Shown here: piece by piece, positions 17,222-27,200 of the stretch
How the letters are laid out: each line of letters begins with the position of its first letter
Position numbering within the stretch: position 1 is the first letter of the stretch
Assembly (NCBI RefSeq): GCF_006228125.1
Contig: NZ_VDFY01000179.1
Location: 1-54,779, forward strand
Direction: 5' to 3'
Source of the DNA: Micromonospora orduensis
Lineage (GTDB): Bacteria; Actinomycetota; Actinomycetes; Mycobacteriales; Micromonosporaceae
Length of the DNA: 54,779 bases
Program-made: the position numbers and the translations under genes
The notes under the pieces: model-generated
What the model saw: the letters and a program-made list of their open reading frames with translations, nothing else
The model's database searches: none
What the model was told of the DNA's origin: nothing

Positions 17222-17734
17222 TCAGCCCGCCGTGTCCGTCCGGCGCGCCCCTGGCGGCCACAGGACCGTCGTCGGGATGTCGCGCTGCCGCGCCCAGCCC
17301 ACGGTACGGTCGGTCGCCGCCTCGTGGCAGCCGCGTTCCCCGTCCCAGACGGCCACCAGACGCTGCACCCGACGCAGCAGCTCCCGGTTCGCGGCCACGT
17401 ACGCCGCCGTGCCGGAGTGCCGGAATCCGGTGTGGACGACCTCGACCGCCCCGCCGAGCAGCTCGTCGAAGGCGGCCCGGCCAGCCACCGGGATCGCCCG
17501 CTCACGGTAGTCCGGCGCCGGCAGGACCACCTCGTACACGCCGCCGGTGGCCAGCACCGCCCGCGCGAAGACCTGGTCGGCGCCCGCGGCCAGACAGGTG
17601 ACGCCCCGCACCGGCCGTTCGCTGATCCGGCGCAGCTCGGTACGCAGCGCGTCGTACACGAGCCGTTCGGTGACGGGGGTCAGGTTGATGTGCCCGGTGA
17701 TCCCCACCCGGACCGGCCGAGGGTCCAGCGTCAT
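17222..17734 (-). CDS. SLOG-family nucleotide-binding (Rossmann-like) protein
   Basis: 170-residue protein with the SLOG pattern: first strand VRVGITGHINL, then VRGVTCLAAGADQVFARAVL, EVVLPAPDYRERAI, VAANRELLRRVQRLVAVWDGER and a final strand IPTTVLWPP. SLOG domains are proposed to bind or produce nucleotide-derived ligands such as NAD or ADP-ribose products, and occur in conflict and signalling systems. The start ATG overlaps the stop of the upstream RyR/TrkA_N gene by 4 nt, so the two are translated together. Functional link with that protein is inferred. A role as a sensor or as a nucleotide-processing enzyme cannot be distinguished. Confidence 0.7.
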   Translation of the reverse strand: MTLDPRPVRVGITGHINLTPVTERLVYDALRTELRRISERPVRGVTCLAAGADQVFARAVLATGGVYEVVLPAPDYRERAIPVAGRAAFDELLGGAVEVVHTGFRHSGTAAYVAANRELLRRVQRLVAVWDGERGCHEAATDRTVGWARQRDIPTTVLWPPGARRTDTAG

Positions 17735-19608
17735 CCGCCGATCATCTCCCCCGACGCGCCGCCGGAGGCACGCGGGGACTCACCCGCGGCGCCGGTCTGC
17801 CGGGGCGGCGCCGGCGGGCCGGTGGGATCGGCGCCCTCGGCGGTCAGCCGGATCATCTCGAAGCCGGCATCGGACAACACCTCCGGCAGCGCCCGGATCT
17901 CGTTGCGGTTCATCTCCTGGACGTCCGGTGGCAGCTCGTCCCAGGGCCGCAGCGTCGGATGCCGGCGGCGGACGTCGTCGCGCGGCTCGCCGTACACCCA
18001 GCCCTCCCCCCGCCGTTCCCGGCACCACCGCTCGTGCTCCAACCGGGCCAGCTCGTCGATCCGGTCGTCGATCGCCCGGCTGGCGCCCGGATCCGCCGTA
18101 CCGGCGGTGGTGCCGTGCCGGGGCGCCACCACACAACCGAGGCTCAGCAGCTTCGCGGCGATGTCCTGCACGTGGGCCCGGTTGGCCCGGCGCAACGACT
18201 CGGGAAGCCGAGCCCAGTCCACCATGGCGGGCGCCGAACCCCGGCGCACACCGGCCTTCGCCTGCGACTGGAGGTACTTGTCGTGGATCTGCCGGGCCAG
18301 CCGTTCGGTGAGGTCCTCGGCGATCAACTGGGCGTCACAGGCCCGGGTCAGCACCGGGTAGAGCTGGAGCCGGCCGTGCACCTCGTCGAGCAGATCGTGC
18401 CGCCGGTCACCGTGGAACGCGGCGGCGAGCGCCGCCTGCCGGTACACGGGTACGAAGACGGTGCTCTCCGCCCGTTGCCACAGAGCCGGGGTGTCCAACG
18501 CCAACTGCAGGCCGTTGCGTTCGTCCACCGCGCAGACGTAGAGCCGGTCGTAGCCACCGCGCAGCATCCCCGACCCGACCAGACCGTCGAGGTCCAGGTC
18601 GTACGGCCGGACCTGGCAGGCGGCGGGCAGGAAGGGGTGCCGGGCGGTCGCCAGCTCGAGTTCGACTGTGGCGTCCGGCGCCACCAGGTCGACGCGCAGC
18701 GGCGGCACGGGCCGACCGGGCGGCGCCTCGGCCTGGCGCAGCTGCCAGTGTCGGGCGCTGGCCACCAGGGCGGCACGGCGGAAGCTGCCCTGGCCGGCGA
18801 TGAGGATCCGGACCGGTCGACCCGTCGGGGTGGGCAGGGGGTGGTGCCGGTGCAGGGCCCGGGCGGCGACGTCGTCGACGTGGAAGTAGTCCAGCCGCAG
18901 CCGGCTCGAACCGGCCGCGCCCAACCGTCGGGCCTGCAACGACAGGCACATCTCCGGGTCGTGGACCTGCACGTAGACCCGGGCCGGTTGCCGCCGGTCC
19001 TGGATCAACCGGCTCGCCGCGTTGGCGATGGCGTGGTTGCGGTCGTCGTCGTCCGTGCAGGCGTAGACCGTGTGGGCGTGCGGCAGACCGGCGCCGCGCA
19101 GCACCTCGGGGCTCGTCGGGTCGCCGGTGACCCCCAGGTAGCGGCGCCGCCGGTACTCCAGCGGCCCGAACGGTTCGGCCCGCACGACGACCACCCGCTC
19201 GCCCTCGCTGAACAGCCGGTCGGCGAGCATGTGGGCGAACTGGGAGTCGCCGCAGACCACCGCGTGCCCGCGAGCCCGCCGGGCGCGCAACCGGCGGATC
19301 TCGGCGGCCAGCAGCAACCGGCTGGCCTCCACCACCGCGAGCAGGGTGAACAGCGGAGCCGCGAACCGGGCGACCTGCAACTGCCACGGGTACGGGCCGG
19401 GATCCTGCAACGGCTCCGCGCCGAGCACGAACAGCTGGATGTCGTAGTAGACGACGTCGTACAGGTCGTAGCCGCTGCCCGGCTCGGCCCGCAGCAGCCG
19501 GTCGAAGCCCACGTAGCCCAGCACCAGCGCGAGCAGGCCGATCACCGCGAAGACCATCCGCAGTGCCCTCCCGGCCGGGCGGTACGCGCCGGGGACCGGA
19601 CCCGTCAT
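17731..19608 (-). CDS. Two-helix membrane protein with TrkA_N and RyR domains
   Basis: 625-residue protein. One hydrophobic helix (about residues 18-34) and a second (about 84-102) flank a short segment that could be a pore loop. Next comes an NAD-binding TrkA_N (RCK-like) domain starting GHAVVCGDSQFAHMLADRLF near residue 114, and a second Rossmann-like half beginning VRILIAGQGSFRRAAL. Near the C-terminus (about 520-585) is a RyR domain (LEHERWCRERRGEGWVYGEP, then HPTLRPWDELPPDVQEMNR). RyR domains are known from ryanodine receptors and predicted prokaryotic ligand sensors. This layout suggests a ligand-gated channel or membrane effector. ATG at 19608 has GGGAG about 7 nt upstream. The gene overlaps the SLOG gene and is divergent from an AAA ATPase. 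Confidence 0.75.
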   Translation of the reverse strand: MTGPVPGAYRPAGRALRMVFAVIGLLALVLGYVGFDRLLRAEPGSGYDLYDVVYYDIQLFVLGAEPLQDPGPYPWQLQVARFAAPLFTLLAVVEASRLLLAAEIRRLRARRARGHAVVCGDSQFAHMLADRLFSEGERVVVVRAEPFGPLEYRRRRYLGVTGDPTSPEVLRGAGLPHAHTVYACTDDDDRNHAIANAASRLIQDRRQPARVYVQVHDPEMCLSLQARRLGAAGSSRLRLDYFHVDDVAARALHRHHPLPTPTGRPVRILIAGQGSFRRAALVASARHWQLRQAEAPPGRPVPPLRVDLVAPDATVELELATARHPFLPAACQVRPYDLDLDGLVGSGMLRGGYDRLYVCAVDERNGLQLALDTPALWQRAESTVFVPVYRQAALAAAFHGDRRHDLLDEVHGRLQLYPVLTRACDAQLIAEDLTERLARQIHDKYLQSQAKAGVRRGSAPAMVDWARLPESLRRANRAHVQDIAAKLLSLGCVVAPRHGTTAGTADPGASRAIDDRIDELARLEHERWCRERRGEGWVYGEPRDDVRRRHPTLRPWDELPPDVQEMNRNEIRALPEVLSDAGFEMIRLTAEGADPTGPPAPPRQTGAAGESPRASGGASGEMIGG

Positions 19609-19880
19609 CGACCAACTCCCTCGTCCGCGCGACGCCGCGATCCACGGGACCGGGCCACCTCGCATCGTATTCGACGCAGTCGATCCGACCGGACCATCGG
19701 CACCCCGGCTGATCGGCTCTTTTCCCAGGTGAACGACGCACTCGGCGGATGCGTACCGGTCCCCCTGACTCGCCACCGAGGGTTACGATTGCAAGACGGG
19801 CCGGAGGGGCGCAGAAACGGGTCGGCCTCGGGTCCCCCGACACCTGGCGCCCAGGCCGGAGCTACCGGAGGATCACGGAG

Positions 19881-22013
19881 ATGGACGCAGTCGAAGGTCC
19901 ACCGGCGGCAGGCCCGGTCAATCCCTTCTCCCCGACGGCCGTGGCCCGGGTGACGGAACAGGGCACCGGCGGGAGCACGGTGGTCACCGCCGCCGTCCGC
20001 GACGCCACCGACCAGCTCGACGACTACCTCCGCACCGGTGACGGCGCCGTGGTCGCCCTCGTCGGTGACTACGGCACCGGCAAGACCCACCTCGCGGTCG
20101 AACTGCTGGCCCACGCACGGCGGGTCACCGGAGCCGCCGGGCAGGCCATCTACCTGGACGCGCCGGGCGACACCTTCCTGTCACTGCACCGCCGGTTCCT
20201 GACCCGACTGTCCCGGGACGCGGTCCGTGAGCTGCTGACCGGCTACCCGCCCGACCCCTCGGCCGATCAGCTCGTCCAGCGGCTCCGCGCGGATCTCGCG
20301 GAGGTCACCACCGACCCGGCGTTCGGCACCGCGTTGGCGATGCTGCTCGACCCGAGCACCGAGGCCGCCGCCTGGGACTGGCTGTCGGGTCACCCGCCGG
20401 GCCCGGCGCTCGTCGCCGCCGGCGTCACCCCCAGTACGGACGTGGAGGCCACCGCCGTCGAGGCGATGGGCGTACTGGCCCTGCTGCACGGTCGACGGCA
20501 CGACCGCTTCGTCCTGGTCCTCGACGAGCTCGACAAGATCCTCACCGCGGGTGGCCGGCCCGGCCCGGAGACGATGGCCCGCCTGCAACGGCTGCTCGGC
20601 GTGTTCACCTCCGCCGGGGCCCTGCTGGTGATCGCCGGGCTGCCCGACATGCTGCACCTGCTCAGCACCGAGGTACGCCAGCGGATCGGGCCGATCGTCC
20701 GGATGTCCGCGCTCACCGGCGAGGACGTGCGCACGTTCATCCGGCAGACCCAGCTCCGGGCGTTCGGCCAGGCCCGGCTCGCGCCGTTCACCGTGGAGAC
20801 CACCGAATACCTGGCCAACCTCGCCGACGGGGTGCCCCGGCGGGTGATCCGGCTCTGCTACCACCTGTTCCAGCGCGCCGCCCAGGCCGGCACACCCGTC
20901 ACCCACGTCATGGTCCGCGAGGTCGTGCGGGTCCAGTTCGACCTGGCCAGCCGGCAGGACGTCGCCGCCGACGTGCGGCGGGTGCTCACCCAGGACGGCT
21001 GGTCGTACCAGCGGGACCATCTGATCGGGTCGATGCGTGACCTGCCGGTCGACTTCTGGATACCCCTGGAGGAACGCAACGCGGGCTGCTGCGTGCTGCT
21101 CAGCGAGTCGATCCTCAAGGCGGAGGAGGTCGACGATCTGCACCGGAGGGTCGTCGCGATCCGGGCGGCCGTCCCGGACAGCGAGGTGATCCTCGTCGTC
21201 GTCGGCCACCTGCCCGCGGAGTTCGCCGCGGAACTCGCCGGCACGTTCAGCGTCGAGCCGATCGTGCACGACCCGCAGTCCTTCGCCGAGGACCTGTCGG
21301 GCAGCGTCAAGGCCCTGATGCGCCGGCTGGAGCAGGCGATCGGCGCGGACGCGCTGACCTCGGTACGCCAGCGCGTCGAACGGATCCACCGGCAGCAGAG
21401 CAACACCCAGCGCTCCATCGAGCACCTGTCGTACCAGCTCGACGAGATCCGGGGCGAGCTGCGTCCGGCCGGCCTGCTCGGCGTCGTACGGCAGCACCAG
21501 CCGGAGGCGGGGGCGACGCCGCCGCTGCCGGGGCGGGTCGCACGGATGTTCGTCGAGGCCATCGACGCCCTGGATCAGCTCACCGGTTTCGAGCGCCGCC
21601 TGCGGGACGCGTTCGCCCCGCACCGCGTGGCGACCGTCGGCGGCGCCGACGGCGGCCAGGCCCTACGGTCGCTGCTGCGCTCGCGGGACGTGCAGCGGGC
21701 GGTCGGCACGTCGGTGGTCCTGCGCCGCCTCATCGAGGCGTTCCGCGAGGGCGTGGAGCAGTGGTACGACGGCCACCGCGCCGATCCCCAACCGACGGAC
21801 CTGGAACGGTTGGATCTGCTCTGCGAGACGTACGACGGGATCGCCGAGTACCTGCCGCTGTTCCAGTTGGACACCCTGAGCGGGCTGGCCGCCGCCGGCG
21901 CCGGTGGCGAGGACGGCGCGGATCCGGTCGATCGCTCGCGTACCTGGTCACAGGCGCGGTCGGTCTTCGACGGGCTGGGCGGTCGGGTCCGTCAGCTGCT
22001 GCTGGCCGGCTGA
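19881..22013 (+). CDS. Large AAA/STAND-like ATPase
   Basis: 710-residue protein. The N-terminal AAA domain has Walker A GDYGTGKTH (K68), Walker B FVLVLDELDKI (D215, E216), a sensor region GALLVIAGLPDMLHLL and an arginine-rich helix DGVPRRVIRLCYHLF. A middle part (WIPLEERNAGCCVLLSESIL, SEVILVVVGHLPAEFAAEL) looks like another alpha/beta domain and may be a sensor or nuclease-like fold I cannot identify. The C-terminal part is helical with a coiled stretch (RQRVERIHRQQSNTQRSIEH). ATG at 19881 has GGAGG 9 nt upstream. It is divergent from the RyR/SLOG operon, separated by 272 bp, and its end overlaps the convergent antiporter by 22 bp. A joint role with the RyR/SLOG pair is inferred from position. 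Confidence 0.72.
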   Translation: MDAVEGPPAAGPVNPFSPTAVARVTEQGTGGSTVVTAAVRDATDQLDDYLRTGDGAVVALVGDYGTGKTHLAVELLAHARRVTGAAGQAIYLDAPGDTFLSLHRRFLTRLSRDAVRELLTGYPPDPSADQLVQRLRADLAEVTTDPAFGTALAMLLDPSTEAAAWDWLSGHPPGPALVAAGVTPSTDVEATAVEAMGVLALLHGRRHDRFVLVLDELDKILTAGGRPGPETMARLQRLLGVFTSAGALLVIAGLPDMLHLLSTEVRQRIGPIVRMSALTGEDVRTFIRQTQLRAFGQARLAPFTVETTEYLANLADGVPRRVIRLCYHLFQRAAQAGTPVTHVMVREVVRVQFDLASRQDVAADVRRVLTQDGWSYQRDHLIGSMRDLPVDFWIPLEERNAGCCVLLSESILKAEEVDDLHRRVVAIRAAVPDSEVILVVVGHLPAEFAAELAGTFSVEPIVHDPQSFAEDLSGSVKALMRRLEQAIGADALTSVRQRVERIHRQQSNTQRSIEHLSYQLDEIRGELRPAGLLGVVRQHQPEAGATPPLPGRVARMFVEAIDALDQLTGFERRLRDAFAPHRVATVGGADGGQALRSLLRSRDVQRAVGTSVVLRRLIEAFREGVEQWYDGHRADPQPTDLERLDLLCETYDGIAEYLPLFQLDTLSGLAAAGAGGEDGADPVDRSRTWSQARSVFDGLGGRVRQLLLAG

Positions 22014-23146
22014 GCGCCGAGCGGGGTCGGGTCGGCGTCCGGTCGGGGCGCGGTGTCGCCGGGGCCGCCGGGTCGACGCCTGTCGAGCACCGCCGTGGCC
22101 AGGGCGTGGATGACGTTGACGACCACGATGGCCGTCGCCACGATCCCCACCGTGCCGGGGAAGTCCCGTTCCAGGACGAGGGCGAGGATCACCGCGGTGA
22201 TGCCGTTCTGCTGCCCCCAGGCGAGATAGCGCCGGTCGGTCGCGGGCAGGCCACGGGTGATCGGCACCGACACCACAAGTTGCGCCGCCACCGCCGCCAG
22301 CCCGAGCACCACACCGGGCACGAGGTCGACGCCGTTCACCAGCAGCAGTCCCAGCAGGAAGGTGGCGACCAGGTACGCCGCCTGGGTGGACCGGCCGACG
22401 ACGGGGCCGAGGCGGGGGCGGAAGAAGAGCCCGGCGATCGCCAGGCCGAGCATGAGGAACTGCCAGGCGGCGAGGAGGACCAGCGCGATCAGCAGCGCCA
22501 CCGCCAGCCAGTTGAGCGCCGTACGGAGCCGGGGGCGGTGCGCGTCCTCGCGCAGGCCGGCGGCGCGCAGCAGTCGCCACAGCAGCCAGGCGCCCACGGC
22601 GAAGCCGACGTTGGCGAACAGGTCGATCAGCAGGTCCAGGGGCCGGTCGCTGATCGCGCCGGCGAGCGCGCCGCCGTCGCCGCCGCTGAGGTCCAGGGCG
22701 AACGCGGAGACGTAGACGGTGAGCAGCACGGTGATGGGGTCGTCGAAGGACGCCCAGATGGACAGGATGGATCGGGCCCGCGCGGAGGTGCGGTCCGGGC
22801 GGCTCATCGCGGCCACGGCGAGCGGGTCGATCTGGGCGACGGCCACGCCGAGGACCAGGAACGCGGGGTCGCGGAAGGCCAGCATCATCACCCCGGCGAT
22901 GAGCGCGGCCTTGGCGACCACGCCGACGGTGACGGCCAGCAGCACGGTGCCCAGGTGGGTGCGTACCTCGGCGAGGCTGATGTCGCGGGTGCTGCCGACC
23001 AGGCCCACCGCCAGCAGGACCGAGGCGAGCAGCAGGTACGCGGGGGCGCGTTCGAGCCCGTCCACGTCGCCGGCCCAGGCCACGACCAAGCCGGCCAGGG
23101 CGGCGGCGACCACGGCCGCTGATCTCGCCAGTACGGTCACGGCCAC
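21992..23146 (-). CDS. Cation:proton antiporter (CPA family)
   Basis: 384-residue membrane protein with about 11-12 hydrophobic helices, probably exchanging Na+ or K+ for protons. Conserved acidic positions inside helices are visible in AQIDPLAVAAMSRPDR and SIWASFDDPITVLLTVY, which resemble the ion-binding aspartates of CPA1/CPA2 antiporters. A late motif (LAWGQQNGITAVILALVLE) is also typical. GTG at 23146 is used; GTG at 23140 is equally possible. The C-terminal tail is hydrophilic. Its 3' end overlaps the ATPase gene on the other strand. It probably belongs to neither the ATPase nor the fxs locus. Confidence 0.8.
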   Translation of the reverse strand: MAVTVLARSAAVVAAALAGLVVAWAGDVDGLERAPAYLLLASVLLAVGLVGSTRDISLAEVRTHLGTVLLAVTVGVVAKAALIAGVMMLAFRDPAFLVLGVAVAQIDPLAVAAMSRPDRTSARARSILSIWASFDDPITVLLTVYVSAFALDLSGGDGGALAGAISDRPLDLLIDLFANVGFAVGAWLLWRLLRAAGLREDAHRPRLRTALNWLAVALLIALVLLAAWQFLMLGLAIAGLFFRPRLGPVVGRSTQAAYLVATFLLGLLLVNGVDLVPGVVLGLAAVAAQLVVSVPITRGLPATDRRYLAWGQQNGITAVILALVLERDFPGTVGIVATAIVVVNVIHALATAVLDRRRPGGPGDTAPRPDADPTPLGAQPASSS

Positions 23147-23239
23147 CCAACCGACGCGTCGAACCTGGTTGATCCGAGCTGAGGATATCGGCGCCGGCCA
23201 ACCACCTCAATCGCGAACCACGTGAATCCCCGCGACAAT

Positions 23240-24232
23240 TCAGGCCGACGCCGTGAACCGTCGCGCCACCGCCGCCAGGTCCTCGTCGGCGCGGGCGACC
23301 GAGTCCTGGCCGAGGGTCACACCGACCAGGTAGTCGTCCGGGGAGAGCCGGTAGTAGTAGACCGCGCCCATCTCCACGTCGAGCACCAGCCGGGTGACGT
23401 TCCCGACCACGGCCCGACGCAGGTCCCGCCCCACCTGAAGGGCCAGCAGCGACAGGTCGCCGGCGAGGCGGTGGTAGCGGTCCCGCCGATCGGCCACCGA
23501 GATGCCCCGGTTGAAGAACGGGTCCAGGTCGGGGTGGTCGAGGATGTCCACGGCCCACTCCTGCTCACCCATCCGGTGGTGGCTCAGGTAGTGCAGGCCC
23601 TGCGGGCGCAACGCCGTGAGCGTCCCGTCCGGCGACGGCGCCCCGCTCCGGTGGGGGCGGAACTCCTCGGTCGTGGTGGGCGATGTCGCCTCACCGTCGG
23701 TGTCCGCCTCCCAGCCGCCCGGGTTCTGCGACCGCTGCCGCAGGAGCCGGCGCAGGTCGCTGGCCAGGTGCGCGGCGGCCTGGTCGACGATGCTGACCCG
23801 GCCCGGGTCGGCCACCGGCCCGGTGTCCGCCTCGGGGACGGCGGCGAATCCGACGATGTGCTCGTTGCCGACCACCGAGTTGCAGAAGACGAGACCCGTG
23901 CGGGTCTGCACGACCGTCCGGATCAGCGCTCCGGTGTGCAACTCCCCCAGCCGGCGGTGCAACTCGCTGACCCGGTAGACCAGTTGCGCCCCGACCCGGC
24001 GGTACGCCTCGCGGCGCTGCGACGGCTCCTCCTCGTCCGGCGACGGCACCGACGGGTGGTCGAGCAGGTCCAGCGCGAAGTCGAGCACCCCGCTCGTGTA
24101 GTGGGCGACGTGGTAGACACCGCAGCCGCTGAGCAGCAACGCCCGGCAGAGGTCGCGCTTCTTCAGAAAGCCCGGGACGTCCTGCTCGGCCGTCTCCTCG
24201 ACCAGGGCGTCGTGCAACTCCGGATCCGTCAC
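23240..24232 (-). CDS. Uncharacterised protein with an internal duplication, next to fxsT
   Basis: 330-residue soluble protein of no family I recognise. It contains two related copies of about 110 residues. The first begins GVYHVAHYTSGVLDFALDLL, with DHPSVPSP and RREAYRRVGAQLVYRVSEL. The second begins GLHYLSHHRMGEQEWAVDIL, with DHPDLDPF and RRDRYHRLAGDLSLLALQV. Both end in a strand pattern, as in NEHIVGFAAV and DDYLVGVTLG. The repeat may be a Roadblock- or profilin-like fold, but this is a guess. The GTG at 24232 has GGGAG about 7 nt upstream. It starts 12 nt after the fxsT stop, so it is in the fxs transcript and may be an accessory or regulatory part of that system. Confidence 0.65.
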   Translation of the reverse strand: MTDPELHDALVEETAEQDVPGFLKKRDLCRALLLSGCGVYHVAHYTSGVLDFALDLLDHPSVPSPDEEEPSQRREAYRRVGAQLVYRVSELHRRLGELHTGALIRTVVQTRTGLVFCNSVVGNEHIVGFAAVPEADTGPVADPGRVSIVDQAAAHLASDLRRLLRQRSQNPGGWEADTDGEATSPTTTEEFRPHRSGAPSPDGTLTALRPQGLHYLSHHRMGEQEWAVDILDHPDLDPFFNRGISVADRRDRYHRLAGDLSLLALQVGRDLRRAVVGNVTRLVLDVEMGAVYYYRLSPDDYLVGVTLGQDSVARADEDLAAVARRFTASA

Positions 24233-24244
24233 CTGCTCACTCCC

Positions 24245-27200
24245 TCAGCTCTGCGGCACGTCGATGTCGGCGTCGGTCAGCGCGGCGACACCAGGGGTGC
24301 CGTTACGTAGCGCGCCGATCGCCGCGAGGTTGGCGGCGGCGTCCCGGGTGACCGGGTGGGCGCGACCGAGGTAGCCCAGGGCGGTCGCGTGCGCCTCCTC
24401 CTGCATCGTCAGCGCGGTGTCCAGGTCGCCGCGTGCGGCCAGGTGGCCGGCCTGGGCGGTCGTCGCCGCCAGCGTCCACGGGTGCGCGTCGCCGAGCTTC
24501 GCCCGCAGCGAGCGCAGGCCGCGATCGCCGTACCCGACGGCCTGGTCGAACTCCCGCAGGCCGCGCTGGAACAGGCCGAGGTTGACCGAGCAGACCGCCG
24601 TGAAGGGGTGGCCCTGCGCCAGCTTCCGATCGTAGCCGCGCAGGCAGCGCATCGCGCTCTTCACGGCGATCCCGGCGTCGCCGGCCCGGTAGTAGTCGGC
24701 CGCCAGGCTGAGCAGGCTGCCCCGGGTCAGCGGGTGGTCCTCGCCCAGGTTCTTGACATAGCCGCTGTACGTCTCGGCGCTGCGCTTCTTGGCCGGGATG
24801 GTCAGGCCGAGACGGCGCTCGGTGACGGCGAGGCTGCGGTTGACCCGCAACTCGTCGAGGAGGCTGCCGGTGGGCAGCCCGTGGATGCGCGCGAGCGCCT
24901 CGCGCAGGGTCGCCAGCGACCTGTCGTACTCGCCGACCTCCCGCTCGCACGTACCGACCTGACACGACGCCCGCCAGGTCCGCGGGTCCTCCGGGCCGAA
25001 CAGCAGCATCCGGCGATCCCGTTCCTGACGGGCCAGCCGCAGGGCCTCGCGGGCGTCACCGGTGAGCAGGAACGAGATGCCGAGGTTGTTCACCGCCATC
25101 CGGGTGTTCGGGTGGTCGTCGCCGACCAGACCGCGAAAACCCTCGAAGGTGGCCTGGTCCTCGACCAGGGCGTCCTCGAACCGGCCGAGGCCGCGCAGGT
25201 CACCGCCGCGACCGCGGCCGGCGACCAGGGTACGGAAGTGGCGCAGGCCGTAGCGGCGGCGCTGCTCGCTGAGCACCAGCTCGTCGAGTCGCAACGCCTC
25301 CTGGTGGTCGCCCAGCGCCCGGTGCAGGTTCGCGGTCTGGACGAACAGCCGCATCGTCAGCTGGTCCATCTCGTCGCCGCCGGCCCACCGCTCGCAGGTC
25401 GCCGCTGCCAGCTGCAGCGCCGAGCGCCAGGCGTCGCTGTCGTTCGACAGGTACAGGTGGCGGACCTGTTTGACGACCCAGTGCCGGACCTGTCGGTCGT
25501 CGGACTCCAGCGCGCCGGAGGGAATCAGGTGCTGCTGCAACTCCTCGAAGACGCCGGCGTAGCGGCTGTCGTCGGCCTCCGGATCGGTCGGGGCGTAGCC
25601 GGCGAGGCCCCGCAGGACCTGCCGGTGCCGCTCGTACCGCTCCGGCTCCGGGATGGCGCCCCGCAGCAGCACCTGGATGGCCCGGTGCATCCGCAGCGCC
25701 GACCCGTGCCCCCAGTCGACGTCGTAGAGCGCGAAGCGGGCGCCGACCGTGAGGACGAGGTCCACCTCGCCGGCGTCGAGCAGCAGCTCGTCCGCGTCCC
25801 GGCCGGACGCCGCGGCGAGCTGGGTGAGCATCGAGGTGGACCGCAGCAGCGGCAGCCCGATGCCCTCCGGGGAGAGGAAGGCGCTCAGCTCGGCCAGCCG
25901 GATGGCCAGCTCCCCGAAGGGGGTCGCACGCAGCGCCTCCAGGGTGATCCGCAGGACCCTCGCCACGCTTGAGGTGTGCGACCCGGGAATGCTCTCCCCG
26001 AGTTCCTCGTCGGACCGCCGTTCCAGCGCGGTCAGCAGCTCCCGGACACTCTGGCCCACCGCCTCCAGGCTGGGCACCCCGCCGCGCTCCAACACCAGGG
26101 CGCGCTGCCGCATCCAGGCCGTCGCCAGGCGCAGGGCCAGCGGCAGGTGCTCCAGCGCCACCGCGATCGACCGGGCGTCCTCGGTGCTGATGCCGAGCAC
26201 CCGGCGCAGCATCGCCACGCTCTCGTCGCCGGTCAGGGCGGCGACCTCCAGTGGGGAGGGCAGCCCGGACGAGCCGTCGTCCCGCGAGGTGATCAGGACG
26301 TGCCCCACGCCCTCGTGCGGCCAAAGACCGGTCAGCACGTCCGCGTCGTCGGCGTTGTCGTAGATCAGCAGCCAGCGTTGGAAGGCGCCGTCGGGCGCGA
26401 CGAGCGCCTTCAACGCGGCCTCCGCCGCCCCGGTGCTGTCCACCGCCTTGATCTCGTCGGCGAGCGCGCCGAGGCCGGTCTGCACGGTCTCCCGGTCCTG
26501 CGCGGGGATCCACCAGACCACGTCGTAGTCGTAGGCGAACCGGTGGGCGAACTCGCGGGCCAGCTCGCTCTTGCCGACCCCCGCCCCGCCGGTGAGGGTC
26601 ACCGGGCCGTCCTCGCTGGTGAGGTGGTCGCGCAAGCGCTCCAGATAGTCGTCGCGGCCGACGAACGACGGGTTGCGGGGAGGCACGTTGAACCGCACCC
26701 GCCGATCGGGGTCCGCCGGAAAGCGCGGCACGTTGCGCAGGCCGCCGGCGGGTTGCGCGGGAGCGATCAGGCCGAGCTGGCTCAACAGCAACGACTGCGC
26801 CCGGACCGCGTCGGCCCCGCGCAGGTCGACGACCCGCTCGGGGCCCGACGTCTCCCGCCACGCCTCGCCGGCCACCAGCACCCCGAGCACCTCCGCCGAC
26901 GCATCGGCGGCGTCCGGACGCAGCCCGGACAGGCCCGTCTCGGCGAGATCCGGCGACAGGACCGCCAGCACCGTGCTGCCCGGCCCGAGGCCGGGCTGCG
27001 CGCCGGGGCGTACCGCCCGCAGGTGGGACCGGACCCCGGCACGGCGCAACTGCCCGCCGATCCAGTCCGCCCAGGGCCGGTCGACCGGGTCGTACGCCAC
27101 GGCGATGTCGCCGAGGGTCTCCGCAGGCTCCAGCAGGACCGCGTGCCGGTAACGCCCACGGATCGCGTCCGGCACCGGCGCCGCCCGGGTGACCTCACCC

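Noticed and set aside
17198..17224. TGA between SLOG and MFS genes as another selenocysteine codon; a GGTCT occurs shortly after it
   Set aside because: The GGTCT is only 12 nt from the TGA with a 3-bp stem, the wrong spacing for SECIS, and a SLOG-MFS fusion would be unexpected.
17959..19953. 664-codon open frame on the plus strand
   Set aside because: Antisense to the RyR/TrkA_N gene and running into the ATPase start; no recognisable domain.
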